From: Glycine soja
Taxonomy: Eukaryota; Streptophyta; Magnoliopsida; Fabales; Fabaceae
NCBI RefSeq assembly: GCF_004193775.1
Contig: NC_041009.1
Span: 43,951,534 to 44,015,533, forward strand
Direction: 5' to 3'
DNA: 64,000 nt
Made by a program: the position numbers and the translations under genes. Shown here in pieces: positions 49,357 to 61,217 of the stretch; the stretch's first letter is position 1, and each line of letters starts with the position of its first letter. The notes under the pieces were generated by a model. The model saw only the letters and a list, made by a program, of their open reading frames with translations, was not told the DNA's origin and made no database searches.

Positions 49357-50750
49357 CGCGCGCGCGTGCAGACTCCGCTCTTTCTCTCTCTAGAATAGGT
49401 TCTTTCTTTCTCTTTCTAGAAATGCGCTGTGTTTTGTTTTCTCTCTCTTGCCCCTTGCTTCGTATCTCTTTCAGTGGGGTTTTCGAGGGGCGCAGCTTTG
49501 GAGTCCTACCGGAGGCTCGGGTTCCGAACCTGGGAGCCGAACTTGCGAAGCTGAGGTTCGGATGATTGGGGTGTACCTAATACTAATAATGAATGATGGC
49601 TCTTTCTTTCGTCTTAAGGGTCTGAACTCTGAAAACGGCGCCTAGTGCTGCCCGTTGCCCGGACGGCCTGCGTGTTGCTTTGCTTGCTGCCCGGATTTCG
49701 TTCTTTTTTGTCTTTCAAGTTTCGACTTTGAGCTGCGTCTCTCTTGGTGTCGCGTAAAGTCACGCGCCTTTTTTTTTTTCTTTTTAAACTCAAGACATGT
49801 TTGGATTTTTGGTTAGTGTTTTAAAATTATATTTGAGAATAAAATCGTTTAAAAATTATATTTGGTTACTTTAAACAGTATGTTTTAGAATAAAATTTTA
49901 TTTGAAAATGTAGTTTTGGATAATTAAAATTTGTTATATTTTTCAAACTAAATTTCATTGGGTGTGTTGAAGGAGTGTTGTATACATTTCCTTTTGTTAT
50001 CATCCAAAACAAAAGGCACAAGGTACAAGGGTACCCCATCCTCTTACACACATAAAAGAAAACTATATGGCCAAAAAGCTCAACTTACCCCACCCCTTCT
50101 AATTGCATAAGGGCTGGAATCATAGGTCATCGTTTCATTGTCACTGATGCCAGAGAATGACCCCATTTTTGTTTGTATAACTTGCTTCAAGTTTATATAA
50201 CATTATTCTGAGAATTTAGGGAAACTTAATGAATTAGAAATTTAGAATACCTAATTTAGCAAGGCTATGATACATTTATACGTGGATAAATTATCTATTT
50301 AGTCAAAGATTTGTATTCAATTCTTATTATGTATTAAAATTTTCTTGTGGAAGTCATAGTCATGCATAACAATGATTCAATGAGTTGAAAGAGACTCTCA
50401 TCTTTGGCACAAGACAAAAAATATCTATTTTAGCTATAATGCTCTTGTTGATTTATTTTTTAGTTTTAAAATCAGTTTTCTAAATTTACTCTTACACTAC
50501 AAAATTGATCCAAAATAAACCACAAAAACTGTTCTAATTTGATGTTAGTTTCAAACTTGAAAACATATAATTTTTATATTCTATTTCGATGGTTTTTTTA
50601 ACAAAAATTAAAACAAGCTAGACTACAAACACCCTCTCTTCCCCGAAAAACTTTCCATGGGAGAGGTGAAATTTTTTCTTTTTTAGGATTAATTTTTTTA
50701 TTACAATAAAAATACCACATTAGTCTTATTAATGTGATGAATAATTAAAA

Positions 50751-51071
50751 AGTTAAATTGATTTTTTGGTTCTCTAATTTATTATTTAGGTTCAATTTTA
50801 TCTTCTAATTTTATTTTTTTTGAGTTTGATTTGATCCTTTATTTTTTTTTTCAATTTTGTCCTCCAATTTTTTAAATTGATTTTGTTTTTGGAAAATATG
50901 TATTTTGTTGTGGTTTAAGACTATTTGGTGATCATTTTGAACTATTACAAAATTTGATTTATTACCATTTAGACTGAATCATCAAATTGAATCAATTTGT
51001 AAAATTAGAAGATTAAATTGAACCTGAAAAAAATTAAAGGATCAAATTAAATCTAAAAAATTAATTTAACC
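50751..51071. mobile_element. MULE-type MITE with 9-bp target duplication
   Basis: The ends are inverted repeats (agttaaattgattttttggtt on the left; the right end reversed reads ggttaaattaattttttagatt), and similarity extends about 90 bases inward. Flanks are a perfect 9-bp direct repeat, taattaaaa (50742-50750 and 51072-51080). Nine-base duplications are the hallmark of Mutator-like elements. It has no coding capacity. Confidence 0.75.
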
Positions 51072-51679
51072 TAATTAAAATAACTAGTAAAAATCATAAT
51101 TTTTTAATTCCTAGAAAAATTATCTAAATACTTTTTATGGTGAACCAGACATATTTTATTTTATTTTTTCTATAAAAAAACGTGAATCCAACCATGAAAA
51201 AACTTTTCCCTACCAAACACCCCTTAAGGGGATGTATTCAATCAAGATTTTTCAATAATAAAAATATGTCTTGTTGTATTCAATCAAGGTTATTAGGATT
51301 TTTTTAAAAATTTAATAAAATTTGTTGATTGTTATTTATGATTTTTTACAACTTAGAAGAAGTCTTTTGTTATTCAAAAGTATATAGATTTCAATGGATT
51401 CTTTTTTATGATGGATTTTAATGGATTTTATGAGACTTTTATGAAAAAATACACATTAAACAATCTCACCAAGATTCAAGATTTTATGAGACTTTCTTTC
51501 TTTTCTTGCAAATTGACATATTTTTCTTTTTTCATTATACATAATCTTTGTTTTTTTATTGAAAGCGATAGACATTCATGATTTTTTCATTCTTTCAACC
51601 AATGGTTAACCTAGAATGTGTGATGTGAGATTTTTCAATTTTTTGAATTCAGGAACATCTTGATTACGTGCTTATACAT

Positions 51680-51741
<62 letters not shown>

Positions 51742-51742
51742 A
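51680..51742. repeat. (CA)(TA)n(TG)n self-complementary microsatellite
   Basis: A CA run enters about 24 TA units and leaves as a TG run, so the whole tract can pair with itself as a hairpin or cruciform. Confidence 0.9.
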
Positions 51743-52202
51743 TGAATATAATAAAAAAATTAATTCATATATAAGTGGATAAATATATAAATGAGATTTG
51801 AAACAATTATTGAATATTTTTTGTTTGATGGGATTAAAATGACCACAAGTAATCTTACGATTGGAGACATTGTAGTGTATAAATTTTATACAATTATAAT
51901 ATGATTGATGATTAAAGAGAAATAAACCTATTGTTAATCATAAAATATGAACTACAAAATCCTAATCATAAACATATTTTTTAAAAATTTTAAAAATCAT
52001 TACATTCTTGTATATTTTTTAAAATTCACGAAATTTTTTTATACAAAAATAATCTTTTAAAATTATAATCCATTAGAACTTTCCACCTTAAGATCACTCC
52101 TAGAATCTGTAAATGATCCTGTTAGGGTAGGGTGAGGCAAAAAAGGTCCTCAAAAAATGAAAATGACAAGAAAGAAGGAGAGGAAGAAAACAACAGACGT
52201 TG

Positions 52203-55200
52203 ATGATGGAGAAGTTGAGAAGAGTGGTAAACGAGATAGCCTATGCTCAAACACTCTCTCACCTTCCTCCTCTTCACCGCTCTCTCGTCCCTTTCCTCTC
52301 CATTGCCTCATCTCTCTACAAACTCGCTGTCTCGCTTCGCTGCTCACTTTACCAACGCCGCTTCTTTCAACTCCACCGGTAACTAACTAACTAACATTTT
52401 TTAGAATTTCAGACAATTCCTAAAATACGTTCCCCTTTTTTTTTATCCAAACATAACCTTAGTTAACTACCTAACCAACTATAACTATTTTTTGTGTGTA
52501 TAGGTTGCCGGTTCCGGTGATCAGCGTTGGTAATTTGAGTTGGGGAGGCAATGGGAAGACGCCGATGGTGGAGTTCATCGCTCTCTGCTTTTGTCATTAC
52601 GGAATTTCACCCCTCGTTCTTTCTAGGGTATTCTTTCCTTTTTCTTTATTTTTTTTATTACTTTCCCCTGTTTTCTAGCTGTCACGGTTTCTTCTTGCTT
52701 CAAATTTCGAAAGACAAGTGACTGTTCTTCCCAAAATGAGCTGAAAAAGCATACGATTTGTTTGACCAATGATGAATTTGATTAGATGAATATAAGGTTG
52801 GTTGGATGGTTAAGGGAGAAAGGAAGAGGGGAGAGATCGCGGGTTCAATTCCCTTTGCTTGCAAAAATTAACATTTGCCTATAAAAATAAATTTGTTTGT
52901 ACCTTTGTGATTATGTATTAGTTGATTACTATGAGCAATTTTATCGAACCTAGACAGGTTGGAATCATTGGACAAAACGTGAGTCGTAGCTTGAATAGCA
53001 TAAAAAGCATATATTTAAACTTTTTCAAAAAATTCATGACTAGTATTTTTTTTTTGTTAGAGACCATAAATATCTTCCAAGAGAGATAATTTTATTTGAG
53101 CCGGGCAGAACAATTGTCAATGGCAAAGCCAGTATTTAAGACAATTGCATATTCACAAATTCAATACTACTTGTTAAATTGAAACAACCTTTTAATGTAT
53201 AAAATCCCAATTTTTTTTATAATGTATTAGGTTACTTGAAAACCTGTTAGATTACCAGTTCAGTAAGAAAAAAATTGTCTGTATTACACCAAGTCACACT
53301 GGTTCCATAACATTTCCAATCCAACCACCAGTTATATCATTGATTCTTAGTCAGATCGGTTTGATCAGCTACTCAGCTAGTCCGAACTGGTTTTGATAGC
53401 TATGAATGCAAGTGCATGAGTGCTTAATTTAGTTTGATAATTGGTTAATAAGTAAATGTTACAATGGCCGAAGTGTGTATTGTTTTGCGATACCGTTAGG
53501 ATTTGCTTCCATGTTAAAACAATGACAATTGGTTATGACTTATGATTGATTTTCTTGGTTTTTCTTGCTCTTTTGAGTTATTGCAGATATTGCACCCTCA
53601 TGTCAAATTCAAACTGAATCAATCAATGCCTGTTCATTTAACATTTTGATTTTGCTAAGTTTCCTAGCTTGATTTATTGTGTTTCTTCTTCATGCAGGGT
53701 TATGGTGGTGGGGATGAAGTCAACATGCTTCGGAGGCATTTACTTGGGACACCAACTAAGTTTGGTGTTGGTGCCAATCGAGCTGCTGTTGCAAGTCGTT
53801 TGATCCAAAAATATGGCTACGTTGATATTGGTAAGAGTTCATGGCATGAGAAACAGTACCTTGATGAGAAGGTCCAGGATTCTGTTGATTCAGAAAAAAT
53901 TGGAGTTGTAGTTCTTGATGATGCAATGCAGGTAATGCAACTCTTCTCCACCTGTTTTTTTTATTTCTTTGTTGATATACTATTCCATGATTTTCTTCTT
54001 AATGGCGATCCATGATCCTGAAAACACCTTGTTCCCCTATTGAGATCTGCTCCAATAGTTATGTTCATTTTCATTTCATTAGCTAATGCTTTGCTGCTTG
54101 TGACACAAATGTTTGAAATTAAGATTTTTTTTCCTGGATATGGTATTTGTTCTAAACCATATTTATTTGCACGTAAGGTAGCACTGGAGCTTGTGGCGAG
54201 ATTTGGATATTGTAATGGTTAATGGATTGACTCTTTGGGGTAACCTTCAACTGCTGCCGCGTGGACCTTTAAGGGAACCTTTGACTGCACTTAGTCGAGC
54301 AGATGCCGTTGTAATCCATCATGCAGACTTGGTATGTTAAAACAATATTTGTTGTTCCTTTTTCAAGTAAAAAATTGGTTAATTTTTTGGGCTAGTTTTT
54401 CTTTCGTCAGTGTGGGTTTGCTCATTTAGGTGACATGTTACTGAGTTTTAGAAACATGGCATATTACTGAAAATTGTACTTTGGGTGAACAGGTTTCTGA
54501 GCATACTCTCAAGTATATTGAATCTATGGTCCTAGGGATTAAAAAGTCTGTTCCTATTTTCTTAACAAAATTGGATCCTACTTACTTATTTGAGGTGGGA
54601 ACTATCAATGCCGAAATACCATTGACGGCTCTTCATGAAGCTAATATATTATGTGTTTCTGCTATTGGTTCTGCAGAGCCTTTTGTGAAGCAGATTCAGA
54701 AGGTATTCCTCCTTAGTAATCTTTCATTAACTAAATGAAATTTATTTTGATGATAATTATTGGAGATCAATCTAGACACAAACATATTCATTGCCTGTTT
54801 TGTTTTTAGGCTTAATTACTAATTTGGTCCCTAAATTATTAAAAATGGATTCAATTTGGTCCCTAAATTTCAACACTCCAATTAGGTCCTCTAATTTTTA
54901 AAAATGCTTCAATCGGGTCCTTTCCACTAAATTCTGGCAATTTTTACTTACGAATAAGGACGGTTTTCATTAACGGTTTCAGTTTCAATTTGACGAAAAG
55001 GGCTTGATTGAAGCCTTTTTAAAAATTAGAGGATCTAATTGGAGTGTTTGGAAATTTAGAGACCAACTTGAGCCATTTTAAATAATTTAGGGATCAAATT
55101 AGTAATTAAGCCTTGTTTTTAACATGTTTAGGCTTATCTACCATTTTATCTAAAATTGTGAAATTTCTTAACATTGGATTCTAGTATAAGTAAAATAACA

Positions 55201-57375
55201 ATAAATAATAAAATGATTAACTAGGTGGGTGAGCTTCTTGTCACAACTGTTTAGTGTTTAATATATTATATATTATAGTAGTATATACTAGAAAAGTACT
55301 TTCTATGGAATTGAAAGACATTAACGGTTAAATGGGTGTCCTAGACATAATGAGTGACACACACGAACCCCTTTTGTCTGTGTTTATTATCTGGACTCTA
55401 AACTGCAGATAACTTGATGCAGATGGGAGCACTTTATGTTGATCGAATAGATTTCAGTGATCATCACATATTCCATGTCAGGGTACATTTTTCTCTCCTG
55501 AATTTGAAAGTACTAATTTGTTGACCGATGAATACCATGTCATGCGTTCTTTTTGCTGCTGTGCTGTTAAACTTGACAATAGTTTGTGTTTGTGAGAAAA
55601 TTGCTTGAGGATCATATTTGAATCCTGCATACTTCTATTTATTAATTTGTTTTGAATTTTCTTATGGGCTAAAATATGTTTTTCATCAAAGTTTGTTTTT
55701 TCGTTCCTGCAATTTTTTTTTGTCCGTACTTTCATTTTTGCAAAATTAAAATGTAATTTTTTAGTCTAGAGTTAGGTTTGGACGAATCCAAACCTACGTG
55801 GCATTTTTCAATTTGAATTTTAAAATATAATTTTCAATTTGAATTTTAAAATATAATTTTTTGGTGGTTTAAAACTGTCACAAATTACATTAGAAAAAAT
55901 CAAAACACAATTTGTTGGGGTTAAAAATTGCCACAAATTGCAGGAAACAAATTATAAAAAAGTGCAAGAAACCCCTTTGGCCCTTTCTCTAACAGCGCCT
56001 TACCACTCACCTCCAGGAAAATCAACAAATTAGAATCAATCTAGATCAAGAACAATAAAAAAAAAAACAAATTAAAATCAAACTCAACTCATTCATATGC
56101 TCAAACTATTCAAGGCATCATCTCCATTGGTGTTATTTGCAAAGTCGTGCATCATCAAGTGCCAATAATCCATATTCCTGTTGGGCATATGATCGAACAC
56201 CCTATGTGCATCAATCATGCTTTTACAATTCCGATACATTTCAATCACCATGTTGTTCAACATGAGATCACTCCTAAAAGCAACTAGCACCAGCTTTGAC
56301 CCCTTTGTTCATCCATTCAACTACCTCTTTAACTTTCCCCTATCTGCACTTTTACACCAGTATCAAAGATTCCCCTCCCATCAACAAAAACCTCAACGTT
56401 TCAACCACAGACCCATCTCTCCAACCCTCCTCCTTCCAATCAATTTCCTCACCATAACCATCAATCTTGCAAGCACAATGTTGCGAAGACGGAGACGGAG
56501 ACGGAGACGAAGCAGATCTCGCAGTCACATGGAAGATCATGGCGGCAATGGCGACGACGAAGGAGCAAGAGACTACAATGATGGCTGTTCGGGAAGCGCA
56601 AGGGAGGAACAAAAACGATGTTATTGAGGGACAACAGAGGGTGGCGGTGGAGAACTGGCCGACGGTGAAGGAGCGGTGGAGGAGTTGGATGACGATAATA
56701 AAAAAGAAAAGAAAAATAGATCTGATGAAGAGAGAGAGGGCACTAGTGTTTAAAACGTGTCAGTGTATGGTTGGGTAATGCAACTTATGTGCCTAGTCAT
56801 CAGACACAAGTTCGGATTCATCCGAAACCTAATTCTCAGCCAAAAAATAGTACACTTTAATTTCACAGGCACAAAAAATAGATGAAAATTTTTACAGGGA
56901 CAAATCTGAATTTTATGTATTTTATAGGCAAAAAAACATATTTAAAGATTTTCTTATGTGGTTTAGTTTTACATTGACTAAGATGCTAGTATACCATATT
57001 CTCAATTAATCCAGGATATTGAGATGATGAGAGCCAAACTTGGAGAACTAGATGGGAAGTTTGTTCCCAAACCAATTGTTGTAACGACTGAAAAGGTATG
57101 TAGACATACTTCCCATTTTCGTATTCTTGTGTATGTAACTATGTATTTAGTTAAATATTTTTTTTAGTATCGGGAATCACGACCCCTTAATTATATCTTC
57201 TTTGCAGGATTATGATAGGGACCCAGAAATTCTTAAGCTATTGCATCCATTTAAAGTTTTTGTTCTCTGTTCTGCATTGAAGGTTCTGCCCTATAGAGGA
57301 AGCACAGAGGATAGCTTTAAGAAATTTCTGAAGGACCATTTAAAATTAGAATTGCCTCCAGCACTACGTCACTAG
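52203..57375 (+). CDS. LPXK: Tetraacyldisaccharide 4'-kinase (plant LpxK homologue)
   Basis: Eight exons join in frame to 400 residues: 52203-52378, 52504-52627, 53698-53931, 54182-54331, 54493-54702, 55423-55482, 57015-57095 and 57208-57375. The P-loop GNLSWGGNGKTPM (Lys at about 77) and the following LSRGYGGGDE, LDDAMQHWSLWRDLDIV and RADAVVIHHADL blocks match the bacterial LpxK family. LpxK uses ATP to phosphorylate the 4' position of the lipid A disaccharide precursor. In plants the enzyme belongs to a lipid-A-like pathway placed in mitochondria. The N-terminus (MMEKLRRVVNEIAYAQTL…) is conserved-looking rather than a clear transit peptide, and a second in-frame ATG follows directly. Introns 2, 5 and 6 each carry transposon-derived sequence, yet all exons are intact. 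Confidence 0.92.
52628..53697 (+). other. LpxK intron 2
   Basis: GT..AG intron of 1070 bases. Besides the SINE-like stretch nothing was recognised. Confidence 0.85.
52795..52890 (+). mobile_element. SINE-like (tRNA-derived) sequence in LpxK intron 2
   Basis: 'ggttggatggttaag' resembles a pol III A box and 'gcgggttcaattccc' a B box, 50-60 bases apart, followed by AT-rich sequence. No tRNA cloverleaf can be drawn, so a tRNA-derived SINE is more likely than a tRNA gene. Target duplications were not resolved. Confidence 0.4.
54809..55112. mobile_element. MULE-type MITE in LpxK intron 5
   Basis: 304 bases starting ggcttaattactaatttgg and ending with the reverse complement, …gtaattaagcc. Inverted-repeat similarity runs about 120 bases from each end and includes '(g/a)tccctaaatta' motifs. 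Flanks are a perfect 9-bp direct repeat, ttgttttta (54800-54808 and 55113-55121), as expected for Mutator-like transposition. It has no coding capacity. Confidence 0.85.
56093..56345 (-). pseudogene. Captured PPR gene fragment inside the MULE
   Basis: The minus strand reads GKVKEVVEWMNKGVKAGASC, then, after an apparent internal deletion and frame change, FRSDLMLNNMVIEMYRNCKS and ARRVFDHMPNRN-type text (here AHRVFDHMPNRNMDYWHLMM). This matches plant PPR proteins of the At2g15690/MEF8 kind, organellar RNA-editing factors. Only about 80 residues are present and a stop follows, so it is a relic. Confidence 0.7.
56350..56780. other. Second gene-like fragment inside the MULE
   Basis: GC-richer than its surroundings, with a GACGGA-type repeat at about 56488-56512. 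On the minus strand it reads a hydrophobic TAIIVVSCSFVVAIAAMIF segment and a Ser/Pro run. The plus strand is also open. It may be a piece captured from a second gene, possibly a 5' end with a membrane anchor. The source was not recognised. Confidence 0.35.
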
Positions 57376-60300
57376 TCCTGGATATTTATATGTTGTTGAT
57401 GGTAATTGTTTTCCTAATTACATAAGGGGCCTTACAAAGTTGATACGTGTTTTTTTAGTGACTAATTATGTAATAGAAATATCTCAAATATATAATATCG
57501 AGGGATTATTTAGTTACTTTTTTTGTCTTCTTTAATGATCAAATTCAGTAGTGATTTTTTTCAATACCCGATCTTACTTTATATAAAATTTCTGTTAGTA
57601 TATGAAATTGAACAATAAGGGGCCTCATTTGGTAGTATTTAGAGATTAGAGTGACTGATTTCGGTAATTTTATGAAATAAGTTGAACAATACTCATAACT
57701 TCAAGGATTAATTTAGTGTAAAATGTCAATTTTTAATCTTTTTGGTACTTGATTCAATTATATAGGACAGACACTAACCCTTGGTTTGGTTGAGATGAAA
57801 TAGGTAAAAAAGAAGAGGAAATTTTCAAGATTGTGTGAATTTTAAACCTTTATTATACTATTTTAATTTAATTATTTATTCTCCATTCTTTTTTATTCCA
57901 TTCTACACAATCAAATGAGGTAGAGTTCAAATTCATATCAAAATCTAATCCCCTTTCTTGTTTGAGTGTGAACAATCTTTTCTCGTAATTCAATAGTTCT
58001 GAACACATGTCTTTAATAATATCTTTCCTTGAGATCCTTCGAGACCTCAAAAGCATATTCCATCCAGAGTACACATTGTAATTGTAATTGATGAATTTAA
58101 GGCCTGATTAGTCTATGATAGGACCATAATATTGCACCTGTCCCATGATGCAAAAAGTGGACCCTTAGCTGTAGGTTTGCGAAGAGTTCGATCTATATAA
58201 GCTAGATGTTATTCTTTGACTTCAAAACAAGAATCATCGCTCTTGACCAAGAATGATAATTGCCCCTGATGAGAGATGTTGAGACTACTATCAAGCATAA
58301 ATTCTTATCAGGACGAAGAAAATAAGGGCTCAAAGATTCTCAAGATTTAATGGCTCATATTAACATAGCAAAACTTTAAACATTCAAGCTTTGACACCAT
58401 ACTGCAAGAACTCAAGGTAGAAATAATAACAATTATGTATAGACAAGTGTACCTGTTGTATTTACTTTATCATCTTGATATAGGTCTTCTTGTATTAGGG
58501 AGGTTTTTAATTTTTTCTAGCCGCGGGGTATGTCCTATTTATTATTATATCATTTTAGGATTAATATAATTTATATTTTTTTCAAAAAAAAGAAAGGATA
58601 GCAATTAGGACTTATCGTTGAACATTCATTCAGACTAACTTGAATATTACAAGTTTGTGTATTTATATACCAATACATTACACGATAACTTCAACTAAAG
58701 TTACAGAAAGTAATTGAATAAACATAAGTTGTAGAAAAACGAACTTTAAGAGAAAGCTAATTAAATAGCTGTAACACCATGTAAATCGCATCAACAACAA
58801 AACATCATTATTAGCAAACGTTTATTTTATGAGTTTTTCTTATTTATTTATTTATCAACCAATAAATATTTTTTTTCTTTATACTAGTCGCAAAGTCAAA
58901 CAACGCGGAATGTGTCATTATAAACCTCCTAAATTGTCAATTGGGACAGAGAGGGGAGTAATGTAATTGACCACGAATAAATGCGTCCTTAAGGTCAGAT
59001 ATCACAATATTTATACACATCAAGATAGATATCACAAGTTATAATAAATAATACGTTAACATTGGGTTTAAAATATGATAGTAACACGTATCCAACTGAT
59101 CGATAGTGATAGTTGTGACAAGATGGGACATGTTTTAACTTTTTACTATATTTAATTAAATAATTATGCGGAATTTCAATTAAATAAAAAGTATCGTGTT
59201 AGTAGCAACTAGCAACAATATAGTTTAGCTTGCAGTATAAATTGAAAACTTTAATTTTGATTTACATCAGTGTGAATTTTTTAGAATATTAATTAAAAAC
59301 TACCTTAAATGTGACTTTAAAATATTTACTATAAAAATCAATAATTTTCAATCATATAACAATATTACAATTAAATAGTTCTCCTTCTGCTTCTATTAAT
59401 ATCGTCAATATTGCAATATTACGGGAGTTTTGTTAAATGGGTCTATTAATTTACCCAGTTGAATATTAGTGATTTATTTATACTTAATTTCTTTCATCTA
59501 TTAACGAAAATTATATATAAAAAAACAGATAGAATAATTTTATCTATGTTGAAAATGATAAAATAAAATCCATATAAATACCGATACTTATTATGTGTAT
59601 AAGAAGAATAAAAATTATAAAAAATTATTGGAATAAGTGATTTGGTATTTAGATTCCTTAACCCAAGATTGGGGGTTTGATTTCCGAATATAAAGTAGCA
59701 ATCACTTTACTTTCAAAATGGACCAATTGAATGAGAAAAAAATTAGTTGAATCTTAAATAAGAAACTCAAAATATAAGTATGAGTTGAAGTTAATAGAAT
59801 ATTAAATATTCACTGATCACATCAAATTAAATACGAAATTATGAATTTTTGAGAAATAATATGAAATTATGAATTATGAAAAGAAGACTCTGCAAATTAA
59901 AAATAATTATTTTCTCAAAACAAATCATCATGCGTATCCAAATATACGTCTTTAACTCCTGGTCCATTTACCTCAATTCTTTCGCCACTAGATCAATTTT
60001 AGTAGGTTAAATCATAACGTGTTTAATACAAATGATGCAAAAGCTTAACTAAGTAGTATAAAATAACAAATTACTCCGGAGTATTTGAAACTTTAAAAGT
60101 TGAATTTAATTTGTAGTTGAAATGGCATTAATGATGGCGCGTCATAATAAACAGTAGTGTAGACTATAGAGAGACTTTGTATTAAAACTTGTCCTACTTG
60201 AATTTGAATTTTGGCCAGTAGATGACACGTTGCTGGAGGAGTCAAACATTAATCAGGAAACATGAGTTCCACTTTCCTTTTCGTCTTCTATATGTACACA

Positions 60301-60969
60301 TGTCGGTGGCTAATATAGTGGGTTGGTCTGTCCCATTATCATTATGGCTTCACATTTCTCACTGTTCACTTCTATACCTCATTAACAAGACCATGCTTCC
60401 CTTAAAATGTTAAGGATATATAAATAAGAATATGAATCATATTTTTACACCCCTCCATTTCTATATATAAAAGGTTCAATTACCAAATTTATTAAAATTA
60501 GGAAAAATGGTTAATTTAGTTGATAGTAATAAATTTGGATTAAATTTATAATTTTTTTAAACTATAATTATCATTAATGCTTCTATCTCTTTTAATGGTT
60601 TGTCAATATATTTTCTTCTTTTAATGAGAAATATTTTTAGTCTAAAAATAATTAACACAAAGAACATTATAAATTGAGTTTTATAAAAAGGAACAAACAC
60701 AATTTTAAATTCGAGTCTTATAAATAAAAACAAAAATGACATCCTTTTAATTAATAAATAGAGTAAATTTTAAAAAATTCATGAAGTTTGCTCTGAATTG
60801 GATTGGATCAGATTATAATTTTAGACAAAATTGATTGGATGATGAATTAAGAAAACCAAAGTGATTGAATAAGATGATTTTTCCTTCAAAATCAATCTAA
60901 TCCAATCCGTAAACATCCCTAGCTAGAAGTCAGGAGATGAGATTTTCCAAGAAAACAGAGTACCAATTA
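57376..60969. other. Intergenic AT-rich region
   Basis: 3' flank of LpxK followed by gene-free DNA. A stretch at about 58400-58610 ends 'agccgcggggtatgtcc…' with an A-rich tail and could be the 3' end of a LINE. At 59633-59700 a 'ttggtatttagattccttaaccca…gggggtttgatttccg' segment has a tRNA-like B box and could be a SINE. Neither is firm. Confidence 0.4.
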
Positions 60970-61217
60970 CTCCCTTTGTTCCAAAATAAGTGTCATAGTT
61001 GAGAAAAATTATCCTAAGATTAACATTAATAGCTCTTTCCCACCAATACCCCTAATAAATATCACTTTAATTTTTTAATCTAATATTAATACTATTTTCT
61101 TTCATCTATTTAATAAGATTAGTTTTTTAAAATACTATTCTCTTTGATTTATTTATTAACTTTTCTTGATTTCTGTCAAATATAACTTAGGATGTCACTT
61201 ATTTTAAGACAAAAGGA
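60970..61217. mobile_element. Stowaway-like MITE
   Basis: The left end ctccctttgttccaaaataa with 'gtg' and the right end cacttattttaagacaaaag with 'gag' form imperfect inverted repeats. The size is about 250 bases and the left flank is TA. This is the familiar Stowaway (Tc1/mariner) consensus of plants. The right flank is CA, so the TA duplication has decayed. Confidence 0.7.

Larger units (their letters stand above)
43268..49590. repeat. Segmental duplication 2, copy B (bromodomain gene)
   Basis: Direct-orientation duplicate of 34127-41350, about 0.9 kb shorter. The main differences are one C-terminal unit instead of two in the last exon, a shorter intron 5, a shorter TA tract, and a small retroposon fragment at 44082-44119 that copy A lacks. 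Confidence 0.92.
49591..52202. other. Intergenic region between bromodomain copy B and LpxK
   Basis: AT-rich after a short GC-rich patch at 49630-49760. It holds a MULE-type MITE at 50751-51071 and a palindromic dinucleotide repeat at 51680-51742. The two genes here are divergently transcribed, so both promoters lie in this stretch. No gene was recognised. Confidence 0.5.
55667..56948. mobile_element. Pack-MULE-like element in LpxK intron 6
   Basis: About 1.28 kb flanked by a perfect 10-bp direct repeat, ttttcttatg (55657-55666 and 56949-56958; the match extends to 11 with a preceding a). Terminal regions are imperfect inverted repeats (ggctaaaatatgtttttcatc on the left, ctttaaatatgtttttttgcc from the right; inner parts share a 'ttaggtttcggatgaatccgaac'-like segment). 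There is no transposase. The interior carries gene-like minus-strand fragments, including part of a pentatricopeptide gene. The 9-11-bp duplication plus captured exons fits a Pack-MULE. Confidence 0.7.

Noticed and set aside
52795..52870. Possible tRNA gene
   Set aside because: A- and B-box-like sequences are present but no acceptor stem or anticodon arm can be paired, so it is listed as SINE-like.
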